From assembly GCA_024734495.1 (NCBI GenBank), contig JALMQS010000321.1:179931-243930 (forward strand): a DNA stretch of 64,000 bases, written 5' to 3'. The position numbers and the translations under genes are program-made. Below, in pieces: positions 33,741-43,449 of the stretch. Positions within the stretch are counted from its first letter, which is position 1. Every line of letters starts with the position of its first letter. Source of the DNA: Forficula auricularia (Eukaryota; Arthropoda; Insecta; Dermaptera; Forficulidae). The notes under the pieces were generated by a model. That model worked only from the letters and a program-made list of their open reading frames with translations. It did not search any database and was not told the origin of the DNA.

Positions 33741-34780
33741 CAGGGCCGGCGCTACCGGGGGTGCAACCCGTGCGGCTGCACAGGGCGGCAGAAAGGCAAG
33801 GTGGGCGGGGGTCGCAGCGGTTAAATGTGACTGTGTATGTGTGTGTGTGCGCGCGCGTGTGCGTGTGGCGTGAGCAGTAGGTTTTACTTGACCCAAAGAG
33901 TGAATTTAAAGTTAATTTTTATTTCTTTACTCTTGACCAAACAATAATATCACTCGAAGAACGTTTTGAGCTGATCAAACAACACAGTAATTATTTTGAA
34001 TTTTTATACAATATCCCATCGATAAAGAACTGGTCAAAAAGTGATTTAGAAAATAAGTGTAAACAGCTTCAAGATGTTCTAACTTACGGAGAATCACGGG
34101 ATATTGACGCTAATGAACTTTGTGATGAACTGAAAGTGCTTTGTCATATTGTTGAAGAAAATTCTACGCCGATGGACGTATTGAAATACACACTAGCAAA
34201 TGATTTTGCACCAAATGTTGCAATAGCATTAAGAATTTTACTAACTCTACCAATTACAGTAGCCAGTGGTGAACGGAGTTTCTCCAAATTAAAACTGATA
34301 AAGACTTACCTTCGATCGACCATGTCTGAAACTAGGTTAGATGACCTAGCAACAATATCAATCGAACATGAATTGGGAGAAAAATTGAACTATACTGATT
34401 TAGTGAACGACTTTGCTGCTGTTAAAGCAAGAAAAATGGTTTTTAATTCCAAATAACTTTTGTGATGAGGAAATGTTTTAGAATCAGTATTTGGTATTTC
34501 TACATGTATACAGTATCTTAACCTACTGTAAATTTAAAATTACAATAGTGTACAAGAACTGTTGACACAATTTGTCTGTAAAATATTTTTTATTTGTAAA
34601 TAACACCAGTAAACTAATAACTGCTATGTTTGATGTTTCTAATTGTTATTTTATCCTATCTTTGTTACTTCCTAGTACTATTATGCTGATTTCCGGGCCG
34701 GGAGGAGCAAGGTATGGGAGGGGGGGGGGCGCCAAACAAATGTTTTGCACGGGGCGGCAAAGTGAGTTGCGCCGGCACTG
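33741..34780 (+). mobile_element. Internally deleted hAT element
   Basis: Ends cagggccggcgc and gcgccggcactg (one mismatch) flanked by an exact 8-bp duplication, tgcccgat (33733-33740 and 34781-34788), the hAT hallmark. Only the 3' coding part of the transposase remains. Long G run outside the right end (34848-34872). Confidence 0.9.
33920..34456 (+). pseudogene. hAT transposase C-terminal part (dimerisation domain)
   Basis: In frame from FFTLDQTIISLEERFELIKQ through LPITVASGERSFSKLKLIK and LRSTMSETRLDDLATISIEH to the stop at 34456. This is the hAT C-terminal dimerisation block, closest in style to ZMYM/TTF-type transposase-derived proteins. No start or splice site upstream; the catalytic domain has been deleted. 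The open frame extends well upstream of the first ATG (34136). Confidence 0.85.
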
Positions 34781-35561
34781 TGCCCGATGTATATAAAGAT
34801 CTGCGTCTTTATCTCGAAAGTGTGTCGCGATCGAATTGTCCAAGCGGAGGGGGGGGGGGGGGGGGGGGGGGCCAGCGAGAGCCACACACACACACACACA
34901 CACATGGAACTTCATTTTCAATTTTAAAATTATTTAATACACAATCGATGTTTTTTACTTTATCCAATGCAAAGCATGGGTAAAGTATTGTAATCGCTCT
35001 CGGGGCAAGCGTGGCTTCAAAGGGTCCTCAGGTAAAGACTACGGAACCCATGGACTCAATTAAAGTCACAAATTGTAGTATTCAATTAGGTTGAATTTTA
35101 GCACGTGACGGTTTTGCCAAAAATTACATGGGGTCTCGTCGAGAGGCCAAAAAGTGCGATTTTTTCATTTAGTGCGTGCGGATGGATGAATGTATGTATG
35201 TATGTATGTATGGATGGATGTATGTATGGATGGATGGATGTATGTATGGATGGATGTATGTATGTATGTTATCGCTTTTTTGGCCCACGATTTTTTCCAC
35301 ACCGTTGCACCGATTGAAATGAAATTGAAAAACCTACAATTAGTTTTAACAAAATGAAGCGCTGATTAGTTTTTGGTACATATCGGCCTACAAACATTAG
35401 TACTTTTTATTTCGGTACTTTTTTAGTTTTTCTAAATATCTTGAAAATGACTTAACCAATTTTGATGAAATTTAATATCCTAATTAAATACCTTGGGGAC
35501 CACAAAAAAGGTTAAATAAAGTTTTTAGTAAAATTATATTTTAAAGTACTTTACTCTAGAG
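34781..35561. repeat. Repeat-derived region with microsatellites
   Basis: Contains a ca repeat (34884-34904), tatg/ggat repeats (35183-35272) and text such as ttttgccaaaaattacatgg and gaaaatgacttaaccaattt that resembles repeats widespread in insects. The ORFs here (34646-34921, 34714-34983, 35105-35317) translate simple repeats. Confidence 0.6.
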
Positions 35562-38224
35562 CAGGGGTTCCCAACCTTTTTTTACTCTAGAGCACATTCT
35601 AAAATATCGGTAGGGTGGCGGGCACCACCTATTTTAAATCGACAAACTCCTTCCATAACCTGTCATTTTCCCATAATTTATTTTCTTATTTTCTTATAGT
35701 CATAATGTATTAATAAATAATAAACAAAAATGTTTCAAAATAATAAAATTATATGCATTTTTTTCAAATTGCATACACACAGAGAAATGTATTTACAAAA
35801 CGTAAAGAAAGTAAACAAAACACACAAATACAAAGAAAACATTTAATTAAAAAATATAATAAAGTCAATGTGATCTTTGGCATTGCATTTCATTGCCCAG
35901 AGCTTCATAATTAGGAGCGTATGACGATAATCCTGTTAGCAGACAATCATAAAGATGCTCATCGGTGAGTCGAGATCTATATCTTGATTTTATTAAGTTC
36001 ATGTTTGAAAACAATGATTCGCATAAATATGTCGAACCGAAAAATGATTCAATTTTATATGCCGCTTTTTTCAACAATGGGAACTTTTCTCTATCCACTG
36101 TATTCCAAAAGTCCTCTGACATTAAGGATTTTAGCAAAATATCATTCTTAAGGTCCAAAATTTCTAACTCTAGTTCTTCTGTCTTACCTTGAACAAAATC
36201 TGCAATACATGCGGCTATTTCCATAACATTTATTTGGCAAGTAAAAGGATTGATACAGAAGGAAACTATTGGCTCAATATGTTTAAACTGCAAAAATCTC
36301 TCTTCAAACTGTTTTTTTAACTCTTGAAGATGCTTAATAAATAATGCCCCATTTAATTCATTGTCACCTAGCATTTTCTTCATATGTGGGAAATGCACGA
36401 GAGAATTGATCTGCAGATGTGATATCAACAAATCCAATTTAGCTTTAAATGACTTTACAGAGCTTATCATTTCAGCTATGCTTTTGTCTTTACCCTGCAA
36501 CTCCAAATTTAAAGAATTCAATTTTTCCATGATGTCTGTGAGAAATCCCAAATCAATCAGCCAGCCAGAGTCAGCTAGTTCATCATAATTTTCCTTTCTA
36601 TCGTTTATAAATGTTTTTATTTCTTCAATTAAACTCACAAATCTTGTAAGAACCTTTCCTTTACTGAGCCAACGTACTTCAGTATGCAGAATAAGCTCAT
36701 GTTCTTTATCTTCAGTATCTTCTAACAGGGCCTTGAAAAGTCGGTGTTGCAAAGGAGCTGCTCGAATAGAATTGATTATTTTTGTAACTATTTTCATGAC
36801 GTGTTCAAATGGCAAAATTTTACAACACAGAGCTTCCTGGTGGATAATACAATGGTAGGACATGAAGTTTGAAAATGAATCATCCTTCATGCAGAGGGCA
36901 ATAAATCCTTTGTTTTTACCCATCATTGCTGGCGCCCCATCAGTGGTTATTGCAGACAGCTTGTGCAAAGGCATATTTATTGACTTGGCGTATGTTTTGA
37001 ATGTATTATAAATATCCTCACCCCTTGTCTGTCCTTTCATAGGTAATATTTGTAACATATCCTCTTTTACTGTGAAGTTACTAAACACCATTCTCACCAT
37101 AACTGCTAACTGTGCGGTGTCTGATATATCTGTTGACTCGTCAAATTGTAGCGAGAAACAGTCACATATTTCCAAGTCAGTTTTTAACTGAGTTTGTATG
37201 TCTGTTGAAATTGCATGTATTCTTCTTGTGACTGTGTTATTTGACAACTGTAAGTCTTGTATTGCTGAGACAATCTCACGTTTGTTAGAAAATCCATCAA
37301 ACAAACAATCGGGACCAGTCAAAAATAGTTCCTTAAACAACTCACCATCAAGGAAAGGTTTCTTCTTTTTTGCGAGCATGTGAGATATTTTGAAAGAAGC
37401 AATAGTGGCCTTTTTAGAATTTTCCACATGTCTAGTGAAAACAGTCTGTTGTGCTGTTAGACTTGATTTTAGATTACAAATTTTTTTCTATCTTACTTCA
37501 GATTTAAGAGGATAATTCACATTAAAAGTGCCATGATTTGTCTGAAAGTGTCGTTCAACGTTATGTTTTTTCGGCACTGCAATGCTACTACCATACAACA
37601 AACAAACGCATTTATTTTTCAAATTAACGAAACAATATGATTCCTCCCAGTCAGTGTTAAAATTATAGGTTCGTTGTCTTTTACTTGGTCCACTCATTTT
37701 AGGGCTAAAATAAATAATAAAAAAATAATAATTGAACTACAATATAAAATCAATGTTATAGCGCAAGTCTGTTCTGCATTATATGCATAAATATATTATA
37801 ACAAGAACTATAACTATCTCCTCAATAATAATAGTTTATTAATAGATCATCGCTTATGAATACAATAAATTACGCACCTCGCTTTTAGCCTGTTAATTTT
37901 TTTTTTATAGAAAACTCCTAATTCGTGTTTCGTCTGACGAACATGTCTCTTATCTAACTGTCGCGACCCGAAATGACAACAACGCGGTTCCAGGCGGGGA
38001 ATGCTTTTTGCGCATCACTCCATGTACACGCGGAAAACCCGAAGTGAGCCGATGATCGCCGAAGCAATCAGAGTTATGTGCCTTGTGATTTGGCGTCTTC
38101 GGCGTATTTTAAAATAATGTTTATGAAAAAAATTCTGTCTCTGTCGAATAGTGAGAGGCGGGCACATGTCGAATAAGTTCCGCGGGCGCCATGGCGCCCG
38201 CGGGCACAGGGTTGGGAACCTCTG
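35562..38224 (-). mobile_element. hAT element with BED-finger transposase
   Basis: Ends caggggttcccaacc and ggttgggaacctctg (one mismatch in 15) flanked by ctctagag on both sides (35554-35561 and 38225-38232), an 8-bp target duplication. Full-length structure of 2663 bp with transposase on the minus strand. Confidence 0.95.
35865..37697 (-). pseudogene. ZBED-like hAT transposase with one premature stop
   Basis: ATG at 37697. Residues 1-70 contain a BED-type finger (CLLYGSSIAVPKKHNVERHF...H) in which the expected second Cys is Tyr. An in-frame TAG lies at 37488-37490. The same frame continues without further interruption through FDESTDISDTAQL, TTDGAPAMMGKNKGF, CIIHQEALCCK and the dimerisation block STYLCESLFSNMNLIKSRYR to the stop at 35865. 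The total is about 610 codons, normal for ZBED-type hAT proteins. One nonsense change plus the lost zinc ligand suggest an inactive but young copy. Confidence 0.92.
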
Positions 38225-38404
38225 CTCTAGAGTAAGATGGTATTTTTTTAATTTTTTAAATTCTTTAAAATTTATTCATTTGAAAGTTTTAATATAGCTC
38301 ATTTAGCCTTGCTTAAGTAAGAATGGATAGGCTTCTCTCTGTGAAATGCTAAAAATTTGGGAGGAATTTTTATGAGTAACCATAGCAACTGCGTTGTTTT
38401 CTTA

Positions 38405-39435
38405 TCCGTTACCTTTGCTGAAGACAGAGAAATCGATTTTAAACCAAAAATAGCGATTGATTCTCATCTAGTTCTTGAGGAATAATCATTCTATATTGGA
38501 TTTTTGACGTTTCGGTTTTTATTAGTAACCATTGCTGAAGACATAGAGAAATCGACTTTAAACCAAAAATAGCGATTGATTCTCATCTAGTTCTTGAGGA
38601 ATAATCATTCTATATTGGATTTTTGACGTTTCGGTTTTTATTAGTAACCATTGCTGAAGACATAGAGAAATCGACTTTAAACCAAAAATAGCGATTGATT
38701 CTCATCTAGTACTTGAGGAATAATCATTCTATATTGGATTTTTGACGTTTCGGTTTTTATTAGTAACCATTGCTGAAGACATAGAGAAATCGACTTTAAA
38801 CCAAAAATAGCGATTGATTCTCATCTAGTACTTGAGGAATAATCATTCTATATTGGATTTTTGACGTTTCGGTTTTTATTAGTAACCATTGCTGAAGACA
38901 TAGAGGAATCGACTTTAAACCAAAAATAGCGATTGATTCTCATCTAGTACTTGAGGAATAATCATTCTATATTGGATTTTTGACGTTTCGGTTTTTATTA
39001 GTAACCATTGCTGAAGACATAGAGAAATCGACTTTAAACCAAAAATAGCGATTGATTCTCATCTAGTTCTTGAGGAATAATCATTCTATATTGGATTTTT
39101 GACGTTTCGGTTTTTATTGGTAACCATTGCTGAAGACATAGAGGAATCGACTTAAAATCAAAAATAGCGATTGATTCTCATCTAGTACTTGAGGAATAAC
39201 AATTCTACATTAGGTTTTTGACGTTTCGATTATTATTGGTAACCATTGCTGAAGACATGGAGGAATCGACTTAAAATCAAAAATAACGATCAATTCTTAT
39301 CTAATACTAGAGGAATAACCTTATTGCATTCCATTTTTGATGTTTTGACTATTAATGGAAACCTCTACTGAAAATGTAGAAGAATCGACTTAAAATCAAA
39401 GACTAAATTCTTTTTTGGTAAACAACTCAAGCTTG
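38405..39435. repeat. 119-bp tandem satellite, nine units
   Basis: The marker gctgaagac recurs every 119 bp (about 38414, 38533, 38652, 38771, 38890, 39009, 39128, 39247, with a diverged last unit at about 39366). Inner units are nearly identical; the outer ones are diverged, as expected for unequal exchange. Each contains tttttgacgtttcggttttt. Not coding. Confidence 0.95.
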
Positions 39436-40150
39436 AGCTAGGTAGATTAACATCATGAATCCAACATCTTGCTTCACGTGTATGTTTTAATAAATCAAGT
39501 CTCAACCGAGGATTTTCGGAGAGCATTATTTTTTTGGCTAACGTTGACAACTTCGGAACAAATTGTGCTCACTAGGCGACACACGAGGGCTATGTGGCCA
39601 CTTGTAGGTACCTAGGCTCCAAGAAACTAGGGGACTCTCCTCGTCGCCTTCGGTGTGGCCGTAGCCTAACAGTCTATTCATTAACAAAAATATATGAGGT
39701 TGTCTTGTGCTTGATTTAAATAAATTTATGTAAATTTATAACGAATATAAATCTGAGTATACAATAACTAAACAATTTTTTAAAACTATATGTTTTTATA
39801 TTTAGAATCAATGAAAATTTTAGTGAAATATTTATTGCGATACATGTGATTGGGGTTATATAGAATATATAGTGGCCCTTTTTTGCCCTGGAGGACAATT
39901 TTAGGCGTTTTGGCAGCAAGCGAATAATCTCATATTTTTCCCATTAAAATTATTGGATAAAAAATACTTGGTAAGTTTCACATTAAGATATCAAAATAAA
40001 ACGAATTTATTTTTGGAGAGACTTTAATTTCAATGTATATATTTCGGGTGGCTTACCCATCTTCAGGAGAAACAGAAAGTTACTGATCTAATCTATTTTT
40101 TATCCAATAATTTTAAAAAATGTTTCACCAAGTGCCAACACCAAATTCTT
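39436..40150. other. No supported gene
   Basis: A minus-strand ORF (39365-39550; LSENPRLRLDLLKHTREARC) may be a fragment of an unknown element protein; it runs into satellite sequence. 39595-39667 (aggtacctaggctccaagaa ... ccgtagcctaa) looks like a DNA-transposon end. A hammerhead-like core is on the minus strand at 40041-40066 (CTGAAGA, T, GGGT, 5-nt loop, ACCC, GAAA). Confidence 0.4.
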
Positions 40151-40900
40151 AAAAACTATCATATTTTTTCTTTTTTAGATTAATATATCTTTGAATGTCC
40201 CTCATAGAGAGATAAATAGCTTATATTTTAATTAATATTTAATACAAATAGATAATAATTACTTTCTAAATGTGATATGTTGTTATTTGAGAAATTAAAC
40301 ATAACCTACTAACCTTTATGAATAGGGTAATTGTTTGGATTGTTGAGTATTTTATTGATATCAACAATTCTAAATGTATCCATTATGCTTATATATCTTG
40401 AAAATATTTTAATTGAATAAACGAAAAAGAAATTATTTAATATTAAGATTTATCAAATGACAGATGAGGATGAGTAGTAGTAGTAGTAGTAGTAGGTTTG
40501 ATTGGCCTCCACCCTTGCGGGAATTTAGCCACGAGTTTTGCTATTTATTTATCTACAATGCAGCCAACCTAGATTTTTATATTATTTTCTTCCGCAAAGA
40601 TAAATAGCGCGTAATTCAATTGAATTTTATTCTTTTACAGATGAGGATGAGGCTATGAGCTATGAGAGGTAAATGGCAGATTGTAGACTTCGAACAATAA
40701 AGTGAAATAAGTGACCCAGTATCCTTAACTCATAAGAAATAGAGAAATCCATATTAAATAAAATGCTCTATTTACTCTTATCTTTAATAAACGAGTTTCA
40801 ATTTCTAAACTACAGATGGCAGGAGTGTATTAATTTGTGACAATATTCAAATAAAACTAAATCAAAAAAAGTAGAAAAAATATATTTTAGAGTAACTTTT
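40150..40900 (-). repeat. Zinc-finger first-exon unit, copy D
   Basis: Contains the attaatatatctttgaatgt block, exon 1 and upstream sequence ending with gagtttcaatttctaaacta and cagatggcaggagtgt, which reappear near 14200, 20850 and 60230. Interrupted by a tag microsatellite and by ggtttgattggcctccaccc, of unknown origin. Confidence 0.65.
40314..40383 (-). CDS. First exon of a zinc-finger family gene (copy D)
   Basis: ATG at 40383, 23 codons (MDTFRIVDINKILNNPNNYP...) plus one base, donor G|GTTAGT. Same length and phase as exon 1 of gene 1. It may belong to zinc-finger gene 3 (exon 2 at 31792). A tag microsatellite (40470-40494) lies upstream. ATG is preceded within about 15 nt by tatataag, so the transcription start may lie close by. 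Confidence 0.6.
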
Positions 40901-40947
40901 ATTAAAAAAATTCAAATGTAAATGTAAAAGATCAGATAGTTAATTAT

Positions 40948-41730
40948 TGTAATAGTTCGAGAATGATAAACGCTTGAACAATTGTGGATTCCGGATTCTG
41001 TTCCTTAACATTGGAAGGTTTCAGTCTGGCTCTATGTTTTTGCTTGGCGTGATACATGTCCCGTTTGTCAACGTACGTCAGAGGGATGAACGGTAAAAAA
41101 ATCCTTTTCATCCCGAGCCTGGAATGTACGTTTTCCAACTCGCTTGTCGAAGGGGCAGTTTTGGCGAAGGAGGGACAGAGAGAAGATACACGTGTTGGCG
41201 CTGCCTATGTGTGTGTGCCTGTCGGTGTGAGGGGGATGGGTGAAATGAGCACGAGAGGAAGGGCGTGAGACAGTTTTGGGGCAGTTGATGATGAGCAAGT
41301 CTGGAAGGAGATTGAAAAACAAAGAGAGGTCTTGTTAGTTTTTATCGAAGCAATTGCGAGTGTTGGCTGTTAAGATACAAATATATTTCGATATATATTC
41401 AGTGTGGTGAAAAACAATTGGTGTTAACTATAATTAATAGTGTAGTTTTTTTAATGTTAAGTATTAGAATTAAGGTCTTCATATTAATTCATTTAAAAAA
41501 AAGAGAAAGGCGGCCGTCTAAATTAAGTGAGTACGTTTTATAATTAATGTTTTACAAATATATTATAATTATCTATTTTTTGTTATCTTCAAATATTAAA
41601 CTTTTAATTTGTTTTGTTATAAATTCTGGCTATAATTTCCACCCCTATATCCTAGAATTAAGTATTGTCCAGATCACCTCAGAGGCGAAACAAATGAATG
41701 CAGAGATGGAAGCTCGCGCAAATTCCTACA
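40948..41730 (+). repeat. Gypsy 5' LTR
   Basis: 783 bp, starts tgtaatagttcgagaatg and ends gcgcaaattcctaca. Differs from the 3' LTR by one extra A in the run near 41094, a missing ga in the gagaga run near 41183 and gcg for gag near 41688. ORFs inside are not supported. Confidence 0.97.
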
Positions 41731-41760
41731 ATGGTGTCAGAAATAAAACTTTTTTTTTTT
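41731..41760 (+). promoter_or_regulatory. Probable primer-binding site
   Basis: atggtgtcagaaataaaac follows the 5' LTR directly. tgg at position 2 would pair with the CCA end of a tRNA. The tRNA species was not determined. Confidence 0.55.
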
Positions 41761-42351
41761 AATAATTAGCACAGCCCACAGATAGTTTTTTTTTAAAAAT
41801 AATTAGCACAGCCCACAAATAGTTTTTTTAAAAATAATTAGCACAGCCCACAAATAATTTTTTATTTTTGAAATTTTTTTGTTTTTGCTGGTTTTGGATT
41901 TTTTTTGTGTTTTGTTGTTATGGAAAAAAATATTAAAGATACAGCGGGAAAAGAAAGAATAAATAAATAATTAAATAAAATACATAGGATATGCCGAAGG
42001 GTTTTCAATGCTTTCAATTTCGGTAATTTTTGTGGAACAAAAAAAAATAAATTTTTAACGGTTGTTTTTTTTTTGGGGAAGAATTTTTAATTTTAATTTT
42101 TTTTTTGTGAAAGAAAAATGGAGAAGAGAGTGCAGCATTTTTAAGGAAAGCATTCCTTTGTTTTCAGAGCAATTGAGGCGATTTTTTTGGGAGAAATTTT
42201 TGAACAAAATTTTACTCGGGAATTTTGAGCGGAAACGATTTTTGTCTTGCGGGAATTTCGAATTTTGGTAGTTCTTTTCCTCTTCCCTTTATATCTATTT
42301 CACACTTTTTATTTCCTTTAAGCCCCCCCCTTCCCTCCCCCACTCATAAAT
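41761..42351 (+). repeat. Gypsy leader with 36-bp tandem repeat
   Basis: aataattagcacagcccaca occurs at 41761, 41798 and 41833, three units of about 36 bp. The remaining leader is T-rich and ends in a C-rich stretch (42321-42343) just before the Gag ATG. The ORF 42062-42271 is not supported. Confidence 0.8.
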
Positions 42352-43449
42352 ATGGATGAGACAGCGGCGAAACAAATGAGGGAGGAGTTAGCCAGACTCA
42401 AGTTGGAGAATGAGGCATTAAAAAAAAAGGAGGAGCGGACGAGTGCAGCAGCCCCACCCTTAACGGAACAGATGCACAGGACGTCAGATCTTAGCCCCCA
42501 TGCCATGGTACCAGCTTGGGACGGGAAGGAGTCAGAGGCAGTAGATTTTTTTCTTATCCTCGACGATGCCGCGACCATGGGCAGATGGTCTGAGGAACAG
42601 AAACGGGCAGTCCTCATGCTGAAACTGACAGGAAGGGCGCGGATTGCAGGCCGAGAACAACCGGCCACCACTTCGTACCGAAATCTCAAGGACTACCTGG
42701 TAAGGAGATTCACGGAACCTAGCGAGGTAGGGGATGTGCTGCGGGAATTTATGTCTATGGCACAGAGGGCTGGCGAAACAGTACAAGACTATGCCGGCAG
42801 AGTCAGTCGACAGGCGAGGCTGCTGGAGGGATTGGGGCACGCACAGCCTGAGATGTTGCAGGCTGACGTGCTTCTGGATGGCCTGAGGGACGGAATGGGC
42901 ACGCAAGTTCGCTACTCCCCGGTGACATCTTTTGCCCAGGCGGAGGAGGCCAGTATGCGGGTGGAAAAAGCTCTACGACGAACTAAAAACAGGGACATCA
43001 AAACTGTTAAATCCCAAAACGACATATCAGAAAAATACGGAAGCGAGGAGGAACAAGCACAGCCAACATTCTACGCCGTGCGGGCTCACCCCCAAAACAC
43101 AAAACCTCGCCGAGCCTCTCCCAGAGGAGACGGAAATAGAAAGGTCCCTGGAGTGTGTCGGGCATGTGGTGAGGTCGGACACTGGCTAAGTACGTGCCCG
43201 AAAGCCATATGTTTCCGATGTAACAGGTCAGGACACATTTCACGTGACTGTCCAAACCAGGGGAGGACAATTCAATGCTACACCTGTAAAAATTGGGGAC
43301 ACACGTCCCGTCAGTGTTCACAAGGAAACAGAGTCGACAGGAGACAGAAATACAGAAGCCCTCAACGAGGTGCACCCACAAAGCAGTCCCCAAACGCCGA
43401 ACGGTCGCAGTGGAGCCCGAACTCCGATCCGTTAACAAGGGCGTGCTGA
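42352..43449 (+). CDS. gag: Gypsy Gag protein
   Basis: 365 residues. The N-terminal coiled-coil-like stretch (Lys/Glu-rich, residues 5-35) is followed by a capsid-like region (about 50-215, with FVPA-type W...E and LREFMSMAQRAGETVQDY, retrotransposon Gag family). Three CCHC knuckles then follow: CRACGEVGHWLSTC (from 269), CFRCNRSGHISRDC (from 287) and CYTCKNWGHTSRQC (from 309). It packages the RNA. The start ATG is the first after the leader. Its 3' end overlaps Pol, which is in the -1 frame. Confidence 0.95.
   Translation: MDETAAKQMREELARLKLENEALKKKEERTSAAAPPLTEQMHRTSDLSPHAMVPAWDGKESEAVDFFLILDDAATMGRWSEEQKRAVLMLKLTGRARIAGREQPATTSYRNLKDYLVRRFTEPSEVGDVLREFMSMAQRAGETVQDYAGRVSRQARLLEGLGHAQPEMLQADVLLDGLRDGMGTQVRYSPVTSFAQAEEASMRVEKALRRTKNRDIKTVKSQNDISEKYGSEEEQAQPTFYAVRAHPQNTKPRRASPRGDGNRKVPGVCRACGEVGHWLSTCPKAICFRCNRSGHISRDCPNQGRTIQCYTCKNWGHTSRQCSQGNRVDRRQKYRSPQRGAPTKQSPNAERSQWSPNSDPLTRAC

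Noticed and set aside
34646..35317. ORFs rich in Cys-Val, Pro or Met-Tyr-Gly
   Set aside because: They translate ca, G-run and tatg/ggat simple repeats.
38405..39435. Regular array as CRISPR
   Set aside because: The whole 119-bp unit is repeated, with no unique spacers, and the context is eukaryotic.
42318..42906. Minus-strand ORFs of 123 and 124 codons opposite Gag
   Set aside because: Shadows of the Gag frame in a GC-richer stretch; no initiation context or motif. Other antisense ORFs across Pol were rejected for the same reason.
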